A DNA stretch of 7,638 nt, from contig JALOCD010000152.1 of assembly GCA_023228025.1 (NCBI GenBank), positions 1-7,638 of the forward strand, given 5' to 3'. The DNA is from Prolixibacteraceae bacterium. GTDB taxonomy: Bacteria > Bacteroidota > Bacteroidia > Bacteroidales > Prolixibacteraceae. Shown in pieces: positions 1 to 6,029 of this stretch; positions within the stretch are counted from its first letter, which is position 1, and every line of letters starts with the position of its first letter. Below the pieces are notes generated by a model, which had not been told where the DNA came from, did not search any database, and saw only the letters and a list, made by a program, of their open reading frames with translations. A program made the translations under genes and the position numbers.

Positions 1-77
1 CTTTTTCGTAGTCACCAGAAGCGGTAGAAATTGGCTCGTAGTCTTGAAGGGTTGGGACGGTGACGATGACGCAAACC
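1..77. repeat. 77-bp perfect direct repeat, copy 1 (at window edge)
   Basis: These 77 bases match 3634-3710 without a mismatch, in the same orientation and the same reading frame. In both genes they encode the 25 residues from VCVIVTVPTLQDYEP to SGDYEK. Identity stops at base 78. To the left it reaches the edge, so the true repeat may be longer. Confidence 0.97.
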
Positions 78-2257
78 GGACCACTGTTACCCCAGCCAGG
101 ATTTGTGTTAGCTGTTGGCGCCCAAGAAATATTCTGGCAATACATGGTATCCGATTGGCCGCCTGGTTGATCGCTGGCGGGAATTATTAGGGTTGTCGGG
201 TCAGGATGTGGATAAGTGGCACCAGCGGCCCAACCAGCGGCATGTGAATAGCTAGTAATTACGCGGGCACCACTTGGATGAGTTGTCCATTGAACATTAC
301 CGTTAACTTGCTGCTCTGTGGACTCTGGACCAACATTTGTGACCGAATGGCTAAAGGTAACCCTATCACCAGCTTTCACATAAAGGGCTCCAGCGGCATT
401 TCTGATGCTGCGCCCCAGGCTGCTAACCGATGATGCACCATTAATAGTCCAAGGTCTTTCAACTACATTAACGCATGCACTGGACTGTTCGCTCCAACCG
501 ACATCAGAAGATGAGTTAGGTCTTGCGCTGATTGTTTGACAGTACGAGCCAAGATTTACGGCATTAAATGTATTCACACGGGACGGGTTAATTGATTCTC
601 CAGAAGATTTAGCACTATGGTCAGCTAGACTTGGTAGCCACTGGTTTGCATCCCCCACATTGGAAATCCACTGGACTATCCCGCTGCCACTGGTCCACCT
701 GACCCTCGAGGTAAATGCCTTGCTATCCCCAGGCCCGTCATTCCTAACACTGTGGGTAAAAGTAGTAGTTTGGTTCCTATATATAGTCCCGGGCGAAGCT
801 GTTGATGAACCGCTCAGGCTCCATGGTATGGGTACTAATTCCACATCCCATCTGTATGTCTGGCCATTACCGACACCTTGCCCAGTTATAGAGTGATCAT
901 AATAGCCAGCCTTAGAGTACGTCCACCACCAATGGAAATGGCATTCTGCCCTATCATCTCCTCTAAATATGTAGTAGCCGTCCCACGGCCTTTGGCTATC
1001 CGCGCCAGTATACACTGTTGCGTTATCATGCGGGTTAGCAAAACTAATCGTAGTGGTGCGGCTACTATCACGATACTGCAGGTAGCATTGGTCGTTGTAG
1101 TTACTTATTCGCTCGTACACCTTGACCCCATTGAGCCTCTCACCTGTAACTGAATCCGTTACATAGCCGTGGATTTGCACCGGCGAATAGACGTCTTCTG
1201 GGCCCCATGGCGCATTATATGAACACGGCGCCGAAGCTGCATATGCTTTAGGGACTAATTGCTTTACTAACCAATTTGCTATTCTGCGATAAGCGGCTGT
1301 GACTCTAGTAGCCATGTTATATGTCACATATTTATTTTTATAGTCCTTAATAAACGCTTCCCAGGTATCATAAGACCCACCATATACACGGTCAGCTCTG
1401 TAAATTGCGTAATAACCACCACTAGACCGTACGATGCCCGTGGTCTCACCCGCTTTAGTAAGCTTAGAGATAGCCGCATAATCTTCGCCTTTGCTAGCAA
1501 AAAATATTTCTGCAGCTGTCTCTTGATTCACAGACGATTGTTTAGTCAAGAGACACGCCGGATATTCACAAGCCGAATCCTTGCTCAAATCCTCAAGCGT
1601 CTTGCCTGCTAATAATTGCTTATTGTATGCCTCGATAGTTGGTTTCGCCGACAAATTTTCTTTAGAACCTCCCGTTTTTTGGTCGTATCTGACCATAAAT
1701 ATAGAGATATCATAGCCCCTTAGGACTAGTGGTTTTAGCTTGTCTCTTAGTATATTTGTAACAATAGTCTCTTTGGCTAGTTCGGGTGTGTAACCATAGG
1801 CGTTGCTGATGGTTTGTTTAAATTCGTCTTCACTTTTATATTTCTTTACTAAATCATTGTATTTTGCATTAATTTCTTCTGTGGTCGCTGTTACGCCTCT
1901 TTTTTTAGCTTCTAACCTTATTATTTCGCTTTCAATTAGTTTGTCTTTGGTGTTATTGGCAAGATTTTTTTGACCTTGAGAGTCGGAATTGTATTTATAA
2001 AATTTTTCTAGTCTTAGCTTCGCCTCATTATATTCTGACCTAGATATTTTTTCACCGTTAACGGTTGCTACGGGGCTAAAATACCAAAAAGCTAAAACGC
2101 CTCCAACAACTACTAACGATAGGAATAATATTCCGCCAATCAGTAATATTTTTTTACGATTTCTTATAAATGCTCCCTTTAGGCTGAAGGGTTTTTTGAC
2201 CTTAGGCTCTTTTGGTTTTATCTCTTTGCCATTAATTATCATGTTTTCTTCGGCCAT
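1..2257 (-). CDS. Membrane-anchored SurA/PpiC-like foldase fused to secreted surface modules (3' end missing)
   Basis: The frame is open for 752 codons from ATG 2257 to the left edge, so the C-terminus is missing. In order: a charged cytoplasmic tail (residues 1-36); one membrane helix (37-60); a SurA_N/PrsA-like helical region beginning ATVNGEKISRSEY (64-76) and running to about 180; a divergent PpiC-like segment (about 183-292) ending GIVRSSGGYYAIYRADRV, with a C230/C235 pair. A short stretch ending VPKAYAASAP (335-344) follows. Next is a CarboxypepD_reg-like domain (GYVTDSVTGERLNGVKVY, 364-381) with an odd HFHWWW cluster at 440-445. Last come two copies of a beta module (about 478-600 and 602-734). 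Known of the family: SurA/PrsA proteins are extracytoplasmic chaperones with or without prolyl isomerase activity; catalytic residues are not evident here, so chaperone is safer than enzyme. Inferred: an outward-facing anchored foldase with adhesin-like extensions. The start is supported by an AAGGTG Shine-Dalgarno (2262-2267) and promoter P1. Domain order is clear; the function is inferred. Confidence 0.85.
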   Translation of the reverse strand, partial: MAEENMIINGKEIKPKEPKVKKPFSLKGAFIRNRKKILLIGGILFLSLVVVGGVLAFWYFSPVATVNGEKISRSEYNEAKLRLEKFYKYNSDSQGQKNLANNTKDKLIESEIIRLEAKKRGVTATTEEINAKYNDLVKKYKSEDEFKQTISNAYGYTPELAKETIVTNILRDKLKPLVLRGYDISIFMVRYDQKTGGSKENLSAKPTIEAYNKQLLAGKTLEDLSKDSACEYPACLLTKQSSVNQETAAEIFFASKGEDYAAISKLTKAGETTGIVRSSGGYYAIYRADRVYGGSYDTWEAFIKDYKNKYVTYNMATRVTAAYRRIANWLVKQLVPKAYAASAPCSYNAPWGPEDVYSPVQIHGYVTDSVTGERLNGVKVYERISNYNDQCYLQYRDSSRTTTISFANPHDNATVYTGADSQRPWDGYYIFRGDDRAECHFHWWWTYSKAGYYDHSITGQGVGNGQTYRWDVELVPIPWSLSGSSTASPGTIYRNQTTTFTHSVRNDGPGDSKAFTSRVRWTSGSGIVQWISNVGDANQWLPSLADHSAKSSGESINPSRVNTFNAVNLGSYCQTISARPNSSSDVGWSEQSSACVNVVERPWTINGASSVSSLGRSIRNAAGALYVKAGDRVTFSHSVTNVGPESTEQQVNGNVQWTTHPSGARVITSYSHAAGWAAGATYPHPDPTTLIIPASDQPGGQSDTMYCQNISWAPTANTNPGWGNSGPVCVIVTVPTLQDYEPISTASGDYEK
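56..454 (-). repeat. Surface beta module, copy 2 of the foldase fusion
   Basis: Residues about 602-734 of the foldase fusion. The module starts PWTINGASSVSS, continues with YVKAGDRVTFSHSVTNVGPES, has a Trp in the middle (VQW), and ends with a Cys pair in YCQNIS and VCVIVTVP. The pattern resembles extracellular Ig-like (DUF11/CARDB-type) domains, in which a polar surface strand carries a Hx3NxGP signature; the family name is inferred by eye. It is followed immediately by the segment identical to the neighbouring gene. Confidence 0.7.
458..826 (-). repeat. Surface beta module, copy 1 of the foldase fusion
   Basis: Residues about 478-600 of the foldase fusion. It starts PWSLSGSSTASPG, carries TFTHSVRNDGPGDS, then VRW, then the Cys pair YCQTIS and ACVNVV. 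The order and spacing of conserved Trp, His-Ser-Val-x-Asn-x-Gly-Pro and Cys residues match copy 2 and the single copy in the 875-residue protein. DNA identity between these copies is low, so the tandem duplication is old. Confidence 0.7.
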
Positions 2258-2290
2258 ATCACACCTTTTTGTCAATATATTATAAGTTAG

Positions 2291-2319
2291 ATTGTACTTT
2301 AGAGTATAAGCACAAGCAA
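2291..2319 (-). promoter_or_regulatory. Promoter P1 of the foldase-fusion gene
   Basis: On the minus strand: TTGCTT (2319-2314), 17 bases, then TACAAT (2296-2291). A start near 2284 would give a leader of about 27 bases holding the AAGGTG ribosome site. The box and much of the spacer match promoter P2 (5565-5593): 27 of 30 bases are the same starting at the TG before TTGCTT. A second TATAAT (2284-2279) lies downstream but has no good partner box. Confidence 0.7.
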
Positions 2320-2356
2320 CAAAAGCAAATTCGCGCCTCGTTATGTCTACACGGAT

Positions 2357-4984
2357 TTATAACAACGGTGCCGCATTATATATCGATTGGTAACCGCCAG
2401 CACTATTGTTGCTAAGGAGTGGAGTGGCAAAATACATGTAGGCTGGAAGGTTAATGACTTCGGCAGCCGTGCTAACACCCTGAGCTTGGTCGTATGGTTC
2501 GCCAGCAGCAGTGTGCGTAGTACTGGTACCAAGTCGGCTGCCGATTGAACGGCTAAAACGAATATCCCGGGCACCAACAGCACCATTAATGGTCAATTTG
2601 GTACGGCAGCTTGACTGCCAGCCAGATCTTGGCTGCTGTTCACCGCTGACACCAGCATTTTGAGCGCATGTATAGATTGTGTTTCTAGCGATTAAGATAG
2701 CCGTAATAGTAGTGACATCTTTATCTATGTATATATTGTCGTCAGATATTAATAACACTATCGGAGTGGTTGCATCATTAAAGGCGATGGGGCCAGTAAG
2801 TGGCACACTGGTGGTGATATTGTTCTTTATATAGATGTTACCACCAGCATGAATAGTAATTTTGTTTACTACTGCGGAACCTGCCGGAGACGGATTTATT
2901 AACAGGTTGCCAGTTCGTTCATAAAAACCCTTAGCGGTCGTTGCGTCTAGATGTGTAGATGCGGCTGCGGCACTGGGGCTACTGGGCAAAGCATTTTTGA
3001 CGGCATCGTAGGCCCAGTTAGTGCCTGGGCTACTGCCAGCTGGCCATTTAGCTTTAAGACTATTGGTTGAAATAGCGGTGTATGGAGCTCCTCGCCTAAT
3101 GGCTGTGGGTAAACCAGCATAAGTATTACGACTAGACGGTGAGCCGTATTCATTGACGGCTATGGCAGCATAATCGACGGCTGCACCAGCACCAATGATA
3201 GGGTCATTACTATTGAAATAGATGCTCCCGGTCGTAGCGTAGACATCGCCTCCATAGAAACGGGTGTAGGGAACTTCGAAAACGTTAATAGTTGAAGAGG
3301 CAACCATCGGGAAAGGTCTCAGCGCGTTACCGTTAGCAGAATCGTAGGCCGGAGGCCCAGAAGTAATAGTGGTGGTGGCAGTAATGCCCGGACCAGGTGG
3401 CACCTGACCATCCATAGTAGTGGCCTCAGCCGCCGTTATGGGGACAGTATACAGTGCCGGTGACGACATTGGGCTACATCGGCTAGTCAAGGGATAGCTT
3501 TGTTGAGCGCCACTTAGATACTTATTGTTATTCCAGAGTATGGTACCTATCGAAGCGCCTTCGGCTACTGTTCTGTCACACGGGAATTTGTTGACACGTA
3601 TCCCTACAGAGAAGGTTGGTAACGGTGTAGAACCTTTTTCGTAGTCACCAGAAGCGGTAGAAATTGGCTCGTAGTCTTGAAGGGTTGGGACGGTGACGAT
3701 GACGCAAACCTCGTTACTGTAACCAGTGCGACTAAGGTGATTCCAGGCGTCTGGTTTAAAGCTCACTCGTTGACAGTATTTATCGCCCTCTACGGCAGTT
3801 GCTGGTATGGTGAAAGTGTTAGCATAATTAGTGCCATTCGTTTTGCCGCTAACCCGCGGCTCAGTAATACTAACATCTGAATTTGTTGCAACTTTGTCTG
3901 TGCTGCCAGCATTCTTTTTGTATGTCCAATTTACACTACCAGCTATATCACTAGTGGTGCTATCTGGCCCATCGTTATAAACTAGGTGATTAAATCTTAC
4001 ATCTTCGCCCGGCTTGACATAAACAATGTTGGCAGCGTCACGCATATCACTACCAAGCGGTGTTCTTGGGGTGCTAACAGATGATTCGCCTTTTATGGTC
4101 CATTCAGGTGCTGGCACTGTATAGTGAAAACGGAAAGTCCTTGTAGTCGATGAGCAGTCAGAGAACTTATTATAGGTAACATCACCGTAATCTCCCGTAG
4201 AATCTAATCTGCACCTACTCGTTCCTCCGCTACCGTATGCATGATATGTATAGATTGGCGTAAATTCAATTTCTATTTGGAGCGTATAGTCTCCTGGGTC
4301 TAAGGCAGTTGTTGGTCTATATACAAAATCCACCGGCGATGCAAACCAATATCTACTATTAAGTTCTCTATCATAATGTATAACATCACCGACACCTCCG
4401 GTTATGCTGCCCCCGCCACTAACAATTCTAATATTATTTATTTTGGAGTTGCTTTCATATCTTGATGCTTGGTTGGGGCTATATCCGCTGGCATCTGGAA
4501 CTGGCCCACGTTCGTTAGGCCAATTTCCGGCGTCCAATATGTTCGCTGAGTTGGGGTGGGTATCCCCTGACGCTGGCAAAGTAACTATTGCGCACAAAAA
4601 AAGCATCTGGTTTATTTGCATGGGAATCGATCTCGTGGAATCTGGTACTGTGTTACTTGTGCTAAGAGTTGGGTCGTTCTTTCTTGATAGCCAATTGGAT
4701 TCGTTATATGCCGATTGGTTAACAAGCTCCCTGGGGTCGCCAGCATATTTGCCAGAGGCACGATTGGCGGCTAAGTCGGTAGAGCAATCCTGTTCCCAGC
4801 CCACCACTCTGTCTTGTGTTGTACCACCAACTGCAGGTGGGACCAAAGCTCGTAGATCGTTTCTGGTCTTGGGGCCCGCACTAATATTTGCATAAACCAA
4901 CCCGTTGGACAGAATCAACACTATCAACGCCAATATAACTATCGGTAATATTTTTTTTATAAGATTGTGTTTGGCATTTATCAT
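2357..4984 (-). CDS. Large secreted beta-rich surface protein (875 aa)
   Basis: A complete 875-residue protein. It opens with a signal peptide: KK at 10-11, a hydrophobic core at 12-25, and a likely cleavage site after VYA (30-32). Residues 33-290 are rich in Asn, Ser, Tyr and Gly and look extracellular; no family is recognised. Residues about 294-433 are the same module found twice in the downstream foldase fusion (EWTIKGESSVS, VRFNHLVYNDGPDS, YCQRVS, VCVIVTVP). Residues 426-450 are identical to that protein. The C-terminal part (about 560-875) has short repeating beta turns such as NIYIDKDVTTITAILIAR and KLTINGAVGARDI (from 796), suggesting a beta-helix or stacked-strand fold of the kind seen in CPR surface proteins. 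There is no LPXTG motif or C-terminal membrane helix, so the means of attachment is unknown. The ATG overlaps the upstream stop (ATGA), and no Shine-Dalgarno is visible, so translation is probably coupled. Likely role: envelope or adhesin component (inference). Confidence 0.9.
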   Translation of the reverse strand: MINAKHNLIKKILPIVILALIVLILSNGLVYANISAGPKTRNDLRALVPPAVGGTTQDRVVGWEQDCSTDLAANRASGKYAGDPRELVNQSAYNESNWLSRKNDPTLSTSNTVPDSTRSIPMQINQMLFLCAIVTLPASGDTHPNSANILDAGNWPNERGPVPDASGYSPNQASRYESNSKINNIRIVSGGGSITGGVGDVIHYDRELNSRYWFASPVDFVYRPTTALDPGDYTLQIEIEFTPIYTYHAYGSGGTSRCRLDSTGDYGDVTYNKFSDCSSTTRTFRFHYTVPAPEWTIKGESSVSTPRTPLGSDMRDAANIVYVKPGEDVRFNHLVYNDGPDSTTSDIAGSVNWTYKKNAGSTDKVATNSDVSITEPRVSGKTNGTNYANTFTIPATAVEGDKYCQRVSFKPDAWNHLSRTGYSNEVCVIVTVPTLQDYEPISTASGDYEKGSTPLPTFSVGIRVNKFPCDRTVAEGASIGTILWNNNKYLSGAQQSYPLTSRCSPMSSPALYTVPITAAEATTMDGQVPPGPGITATTTITSGPPAYDSANGNALRPFPMVASSTINVFEVPYTRFYGGDVYATTGSIYFNSNDPIIGAGAAVDYAAIAVNEYGSPSSRNTYAGLPTAIRRGAPYTAISTNSLKAKWPAGSSPGTNWAYDAVKNALPSSPSAAAASTHLDATTAKGFYERTGNLLINPSPAGSAVVNKITIHAGGNIYIKNNITTSVPLTGPIAFNDATTPIVLLISDDNIYIDKDVTTITAILIARNTIYTCAQNAGVSGEQQPRSGWQSSCRTKLTINGAVGARDIRFSRSIGSRLGTSTTHTAAGEPYDQAQGVSTAAEVINLPAYMYFATPLLSNNSAGGYQSIYNAAPLL
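3634..3710. repeat. 77-bp perfect direct repeat, copy 2
   Basis: Identical to bases 1-77. It lies inside the 875-residue surface gene and encodes residues 426-450. Upstream of it, the two genes are related only at the protein level, so identity begins abruptly at 3710. Confidence 0.97.
3686..4105 (-). repeat. Surface beta module, single copy in the 875-residue protein
   Basis: Residues about 294-433. It shares with the two foldase-fusion copies the opening W-T-I-x-G-x-S-S-V-S, the YVKPGEDVRF...NDGPDS core, a mid-module Trp (VNW), and the YC...VCV cysteine pair. The match is at protein level until the 77-bp identical stretch. Confidence 0.7.
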
Positions 4985-5544
4985 AATTGCGACTGTACTT
5001 CGCTATACACTCCGTCAACTTGTTCGTTTTTTTGTTTAACAGAATCATTAAGCAGTTTGACATCACTGCTCGGCTTGGAGCTCAATATAATGTTGAGTCC
5101 CTTGTCGATATCATAAACTTTATAAAAGCTAGCCATGCTAGAATTCATGTTTTTAATGTCACCCTTTGTTGCATAGTACTTTGTCACTATATACATACAA
5201 TTTGGATCTTCTTTATATTTTTTGTTGTTTTGGATATCTTGGACAATACCGCTTAGCTTATCAGTTGAATTTTTATCGATTGCCTGTTTCGCCGCTTTAA
5301 GTAATTTATCGCTACAGACCACACCTCCGCCTGTTTTTGCGCCAGAGTTATCGCTATTCAATATCAGCCTGCCACATAAACCGATTGCCAATAGTATGAT
5401 TGCTAAAACGACGACGCTCAATAATATAACCAGCTTTTTCTTTCTATCTGGATGATGCGACCATTGTTTTGATATTCCGCTAGATTTCACCACCGATTGG
5501 GACTGTCTTGGCTCAATTGTTTTAACTTCTTTTGCTTCTTTCAT
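4981..5544 (-). CDS. Single-pass membrane protein with external helical (TPR-like) domain
   Basis: A 187-residue protein from ATG 5544; a TTG at 5553 in the same frame would add three residues, but it leaves almost no leader after the -10 box. Residues 1-37 are a polar, basic cytoplasmic tail ending DRKKK. Residues 38-62 form one strong membrane helix, positive inside, which puts the C-terminus outside. A GAKTGGG linker leads to a helical domain (about 77-187) with alternating Lys/Asp helices and the segment PNCMYIVTKYYATKGDIKN, which looks like one or two TPR-type hairpins. C77 and C116 could form a disulfide. No named family is recognised. It is first in an operon with the 875-residue secreted protein: the TGA stop overlaps the next ATG by four bases. 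It may anchor or assist that protein (inference). Confidence 0.85.
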   Translation of the reverse strand: MKEAKEVKTIEPRQSQSVVKSSGISKQWSHHPDRKKKLVILLSVVVLAIILLAIGLCGRLILNSDNSGAKTGGGVVCSDKLLKAAKQAIDKNSTDKLSGIVQDIQNNKKYKEDPNCMYIVTKYYATKGDIKNMNSSMASFYKVYDIDKGLNIILSSKPSSDVKLLNDSVKQKNEQVDGVYSEVQSQL

Positions 5545-5564
5545 GTATACCAACGTTTGGATTT

Positions 5565-5593
5565 ATTGTACGTTAGCGTATAACCACAAGCAA
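5565..5593 (-). promoter_or_regulatory. Promoter P2 of the surface operon
   Basis: On the minus strand: TTGCTT (5593-5588), exactly 17 bases, then TACAAT (5570-5565). The start would fall near 5558, about 14 bases before ATG 5544, with no clear Shine-Dalgarno. The -35 box begins nine bases after the stop codon of the small upstream gene. It is near-identical to P1, including spacer bases (TTATAC, CTAA), beyond what promoter function alone requires. Confidence 0.7.
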
Positions 5594-5601
5594 CAACAGG
5601 A

Positions 5602-5853
5602 TTACGCTGGAGATTTTAATCTATAATCAGCTTCTAGTTTTGTCACAAATTCTTTAAGCTGCTCGTCGCTCATTATTTTTAGGTCTAACTCTCTAGCAAC
5701 TGCGGAAATCTTTTTTTCGGCTGCCGGTTTTTGGGCTAAATCTTTTATCAACACCTCTAGTTCGACATGATATTGCCAGTGTTCGCTAAATTTAACCGCC
5801 AATTCTACACCGTTATACATATAATTATGTAGCTTCTGAAAACTACGCATCAT
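5602..5853 (-). CDS. Small helical protein of unknown function (83 aa)
   Basis: From ATG 5853 it is 83 residues; a GTG at 5862 would give 86. The ATG is preferred because AGGTGG (5864-5859) sits five bases upstream, a good Shine-Dalgarno in a window where such sites are rare. The protein has no signal or membrane helix. It is predicted mostly alpha-helical (QKLHNYMYNGVELAVKFSEH; then KKISAVARELDLKIMSDEQL), with a mixed charge pattern that suggests a small cytoplasmic bundle. I do not recognise the family. It directly follows a 25-codon ORF in the same frame, separated by one TAG, so it may be the second half of a longer protein broken by a stop. It ends nine bases before promoter P2 and may belong to a separate transcript. 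Confidence 0.6.
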   Translation of the reverse strand: MMRSFQKLHNYMYNGVELAVKFSEHWQYHVELEVLIKDLAQKPAAEKKISAVARELDLKIMSDEQLKEFVTKLEADYRLKSPA

Positions 5854-5858
5854 TTCGC

Positions 5859-5864
5859 CCACCT
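5859..5864 (-). promoter_or_regulatory. Ribosome binding site AGGTGG deciding the start at 5853
   Basis: AGGTGG overlaps the TAG stop of the preceding small ORF and lies five bases before ATG 5853. It makes initiation at ATG 5853 more likely than at GTG 5862, which lies inside the site. Confidence 0.5.
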
Positions 5865-5940
5865 AGAGTTTTTCGAACATCTTAACGGCTTTGTCGACTT
5901 CGCTTTGAGCAATTGGGATTTCTATCTCTATATTTGCCAT
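5863..5940 (-). CDS. 25-residue small ORF, or 5' part of a split gene
   Basis: ATG 5940 opens 25 codons, MANIEIEIPIAQSEVDK followed by AVKMFEKL, ending in TAG at 5865-5863. The peptide looks like a beta strand followed by an amphipathic helix, not random. The next codon is GTG of the downstream 83/86-residue ORF in the same frame, so a single change (for example TAG from TGG or CAG) would join them into one protein of about 112 residues. No Shine-Dalgarno is visible. It may be a true small protein or leader, or a gene interrupted by a nonsense mutation. Confidence 0.4.
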   Translation of the reverse strand: MANIEIEIPIAQSEVDKAVKMFEKL

Positions 5941-5970
5941 AATTATCCATACGATACCACTAGTTGGCTA

Positions 5971-6001
5971 ATTATCTATTGTTAAGCCATAAAAGAGACA
6001 A
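5971..6001 (-). promoter_or_regulatory. Candidate promoter for the 5940/5853 small genes
   Basis: On the minus strand: TTGTCT (6001-5996), 19 bases, then GATAAT (5976-5971), giving a leader of about 24 bases to ATG 5940. The spacing is long and the -35 box is imperfect. A second GATAAT ends one base before the ATG and is too close to serve it. Confidence 0.25.
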
Positions 6002-6023
6002 ACTAAAAACTATTTGTTACAGT
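5995..6023 (+). promoter_or_regulatory. Candidate promoter for the Nudix gene (leaderless?)
   Basis: GAGACA (5995-6000), 17 bases, then TACAGT (6018-6023), six bases before ATG 6030. Both boxes match the consensus at four of six positions. If used, transcription would start at or near the ATG, which would fit the lack of any Shine-Dalgarno there. Confidence 0.3.
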
Positions 6024-6029
6024 TTGGTT

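Noticed and set aside
878..1153. 91-codon plus-strand frame within the foldase-fusion gene
   Set aside because: Antisense to a continuous, domain-bearing 752-codon frame; no start signal.
2258..2356. A terminator between the 875-residue gene and the foldase fusion
   Set aside because: No GC stem followed by T residues is visible in these 99 bases, so some read-through into the next gene is possible.
4404..4895. 163-codon open frame on the plus strand
   Set aside because: It lies fully inside and opposite to the 875-residue surface gene, which has a signal peptide, related modules and coupled start. The plus-strand frame shows no domain and no ribosome site.
4987..5455. Hydrophobic plus-strand frames that look like membrane proteins
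   Set aside because: They are complements of the Lys/Asp-rich membrane-protein gene, whose complementary codons read as Phe/Leu/Ile; this is a strand artefact.
5854..5862. GTG start at 5862 for the small helical protein
   Set aside because: The GTG is inside the AGGTGG sequence that is correctly spaced for ATG 5853.
5964..6029. TTG start at 5964 extending the Nudix protein by 22 residues
   Set aside because: The extension has no Nudix character, the ATG at 6030 fits the family's length, and the best promoter candidate lies downstream of the TTG.
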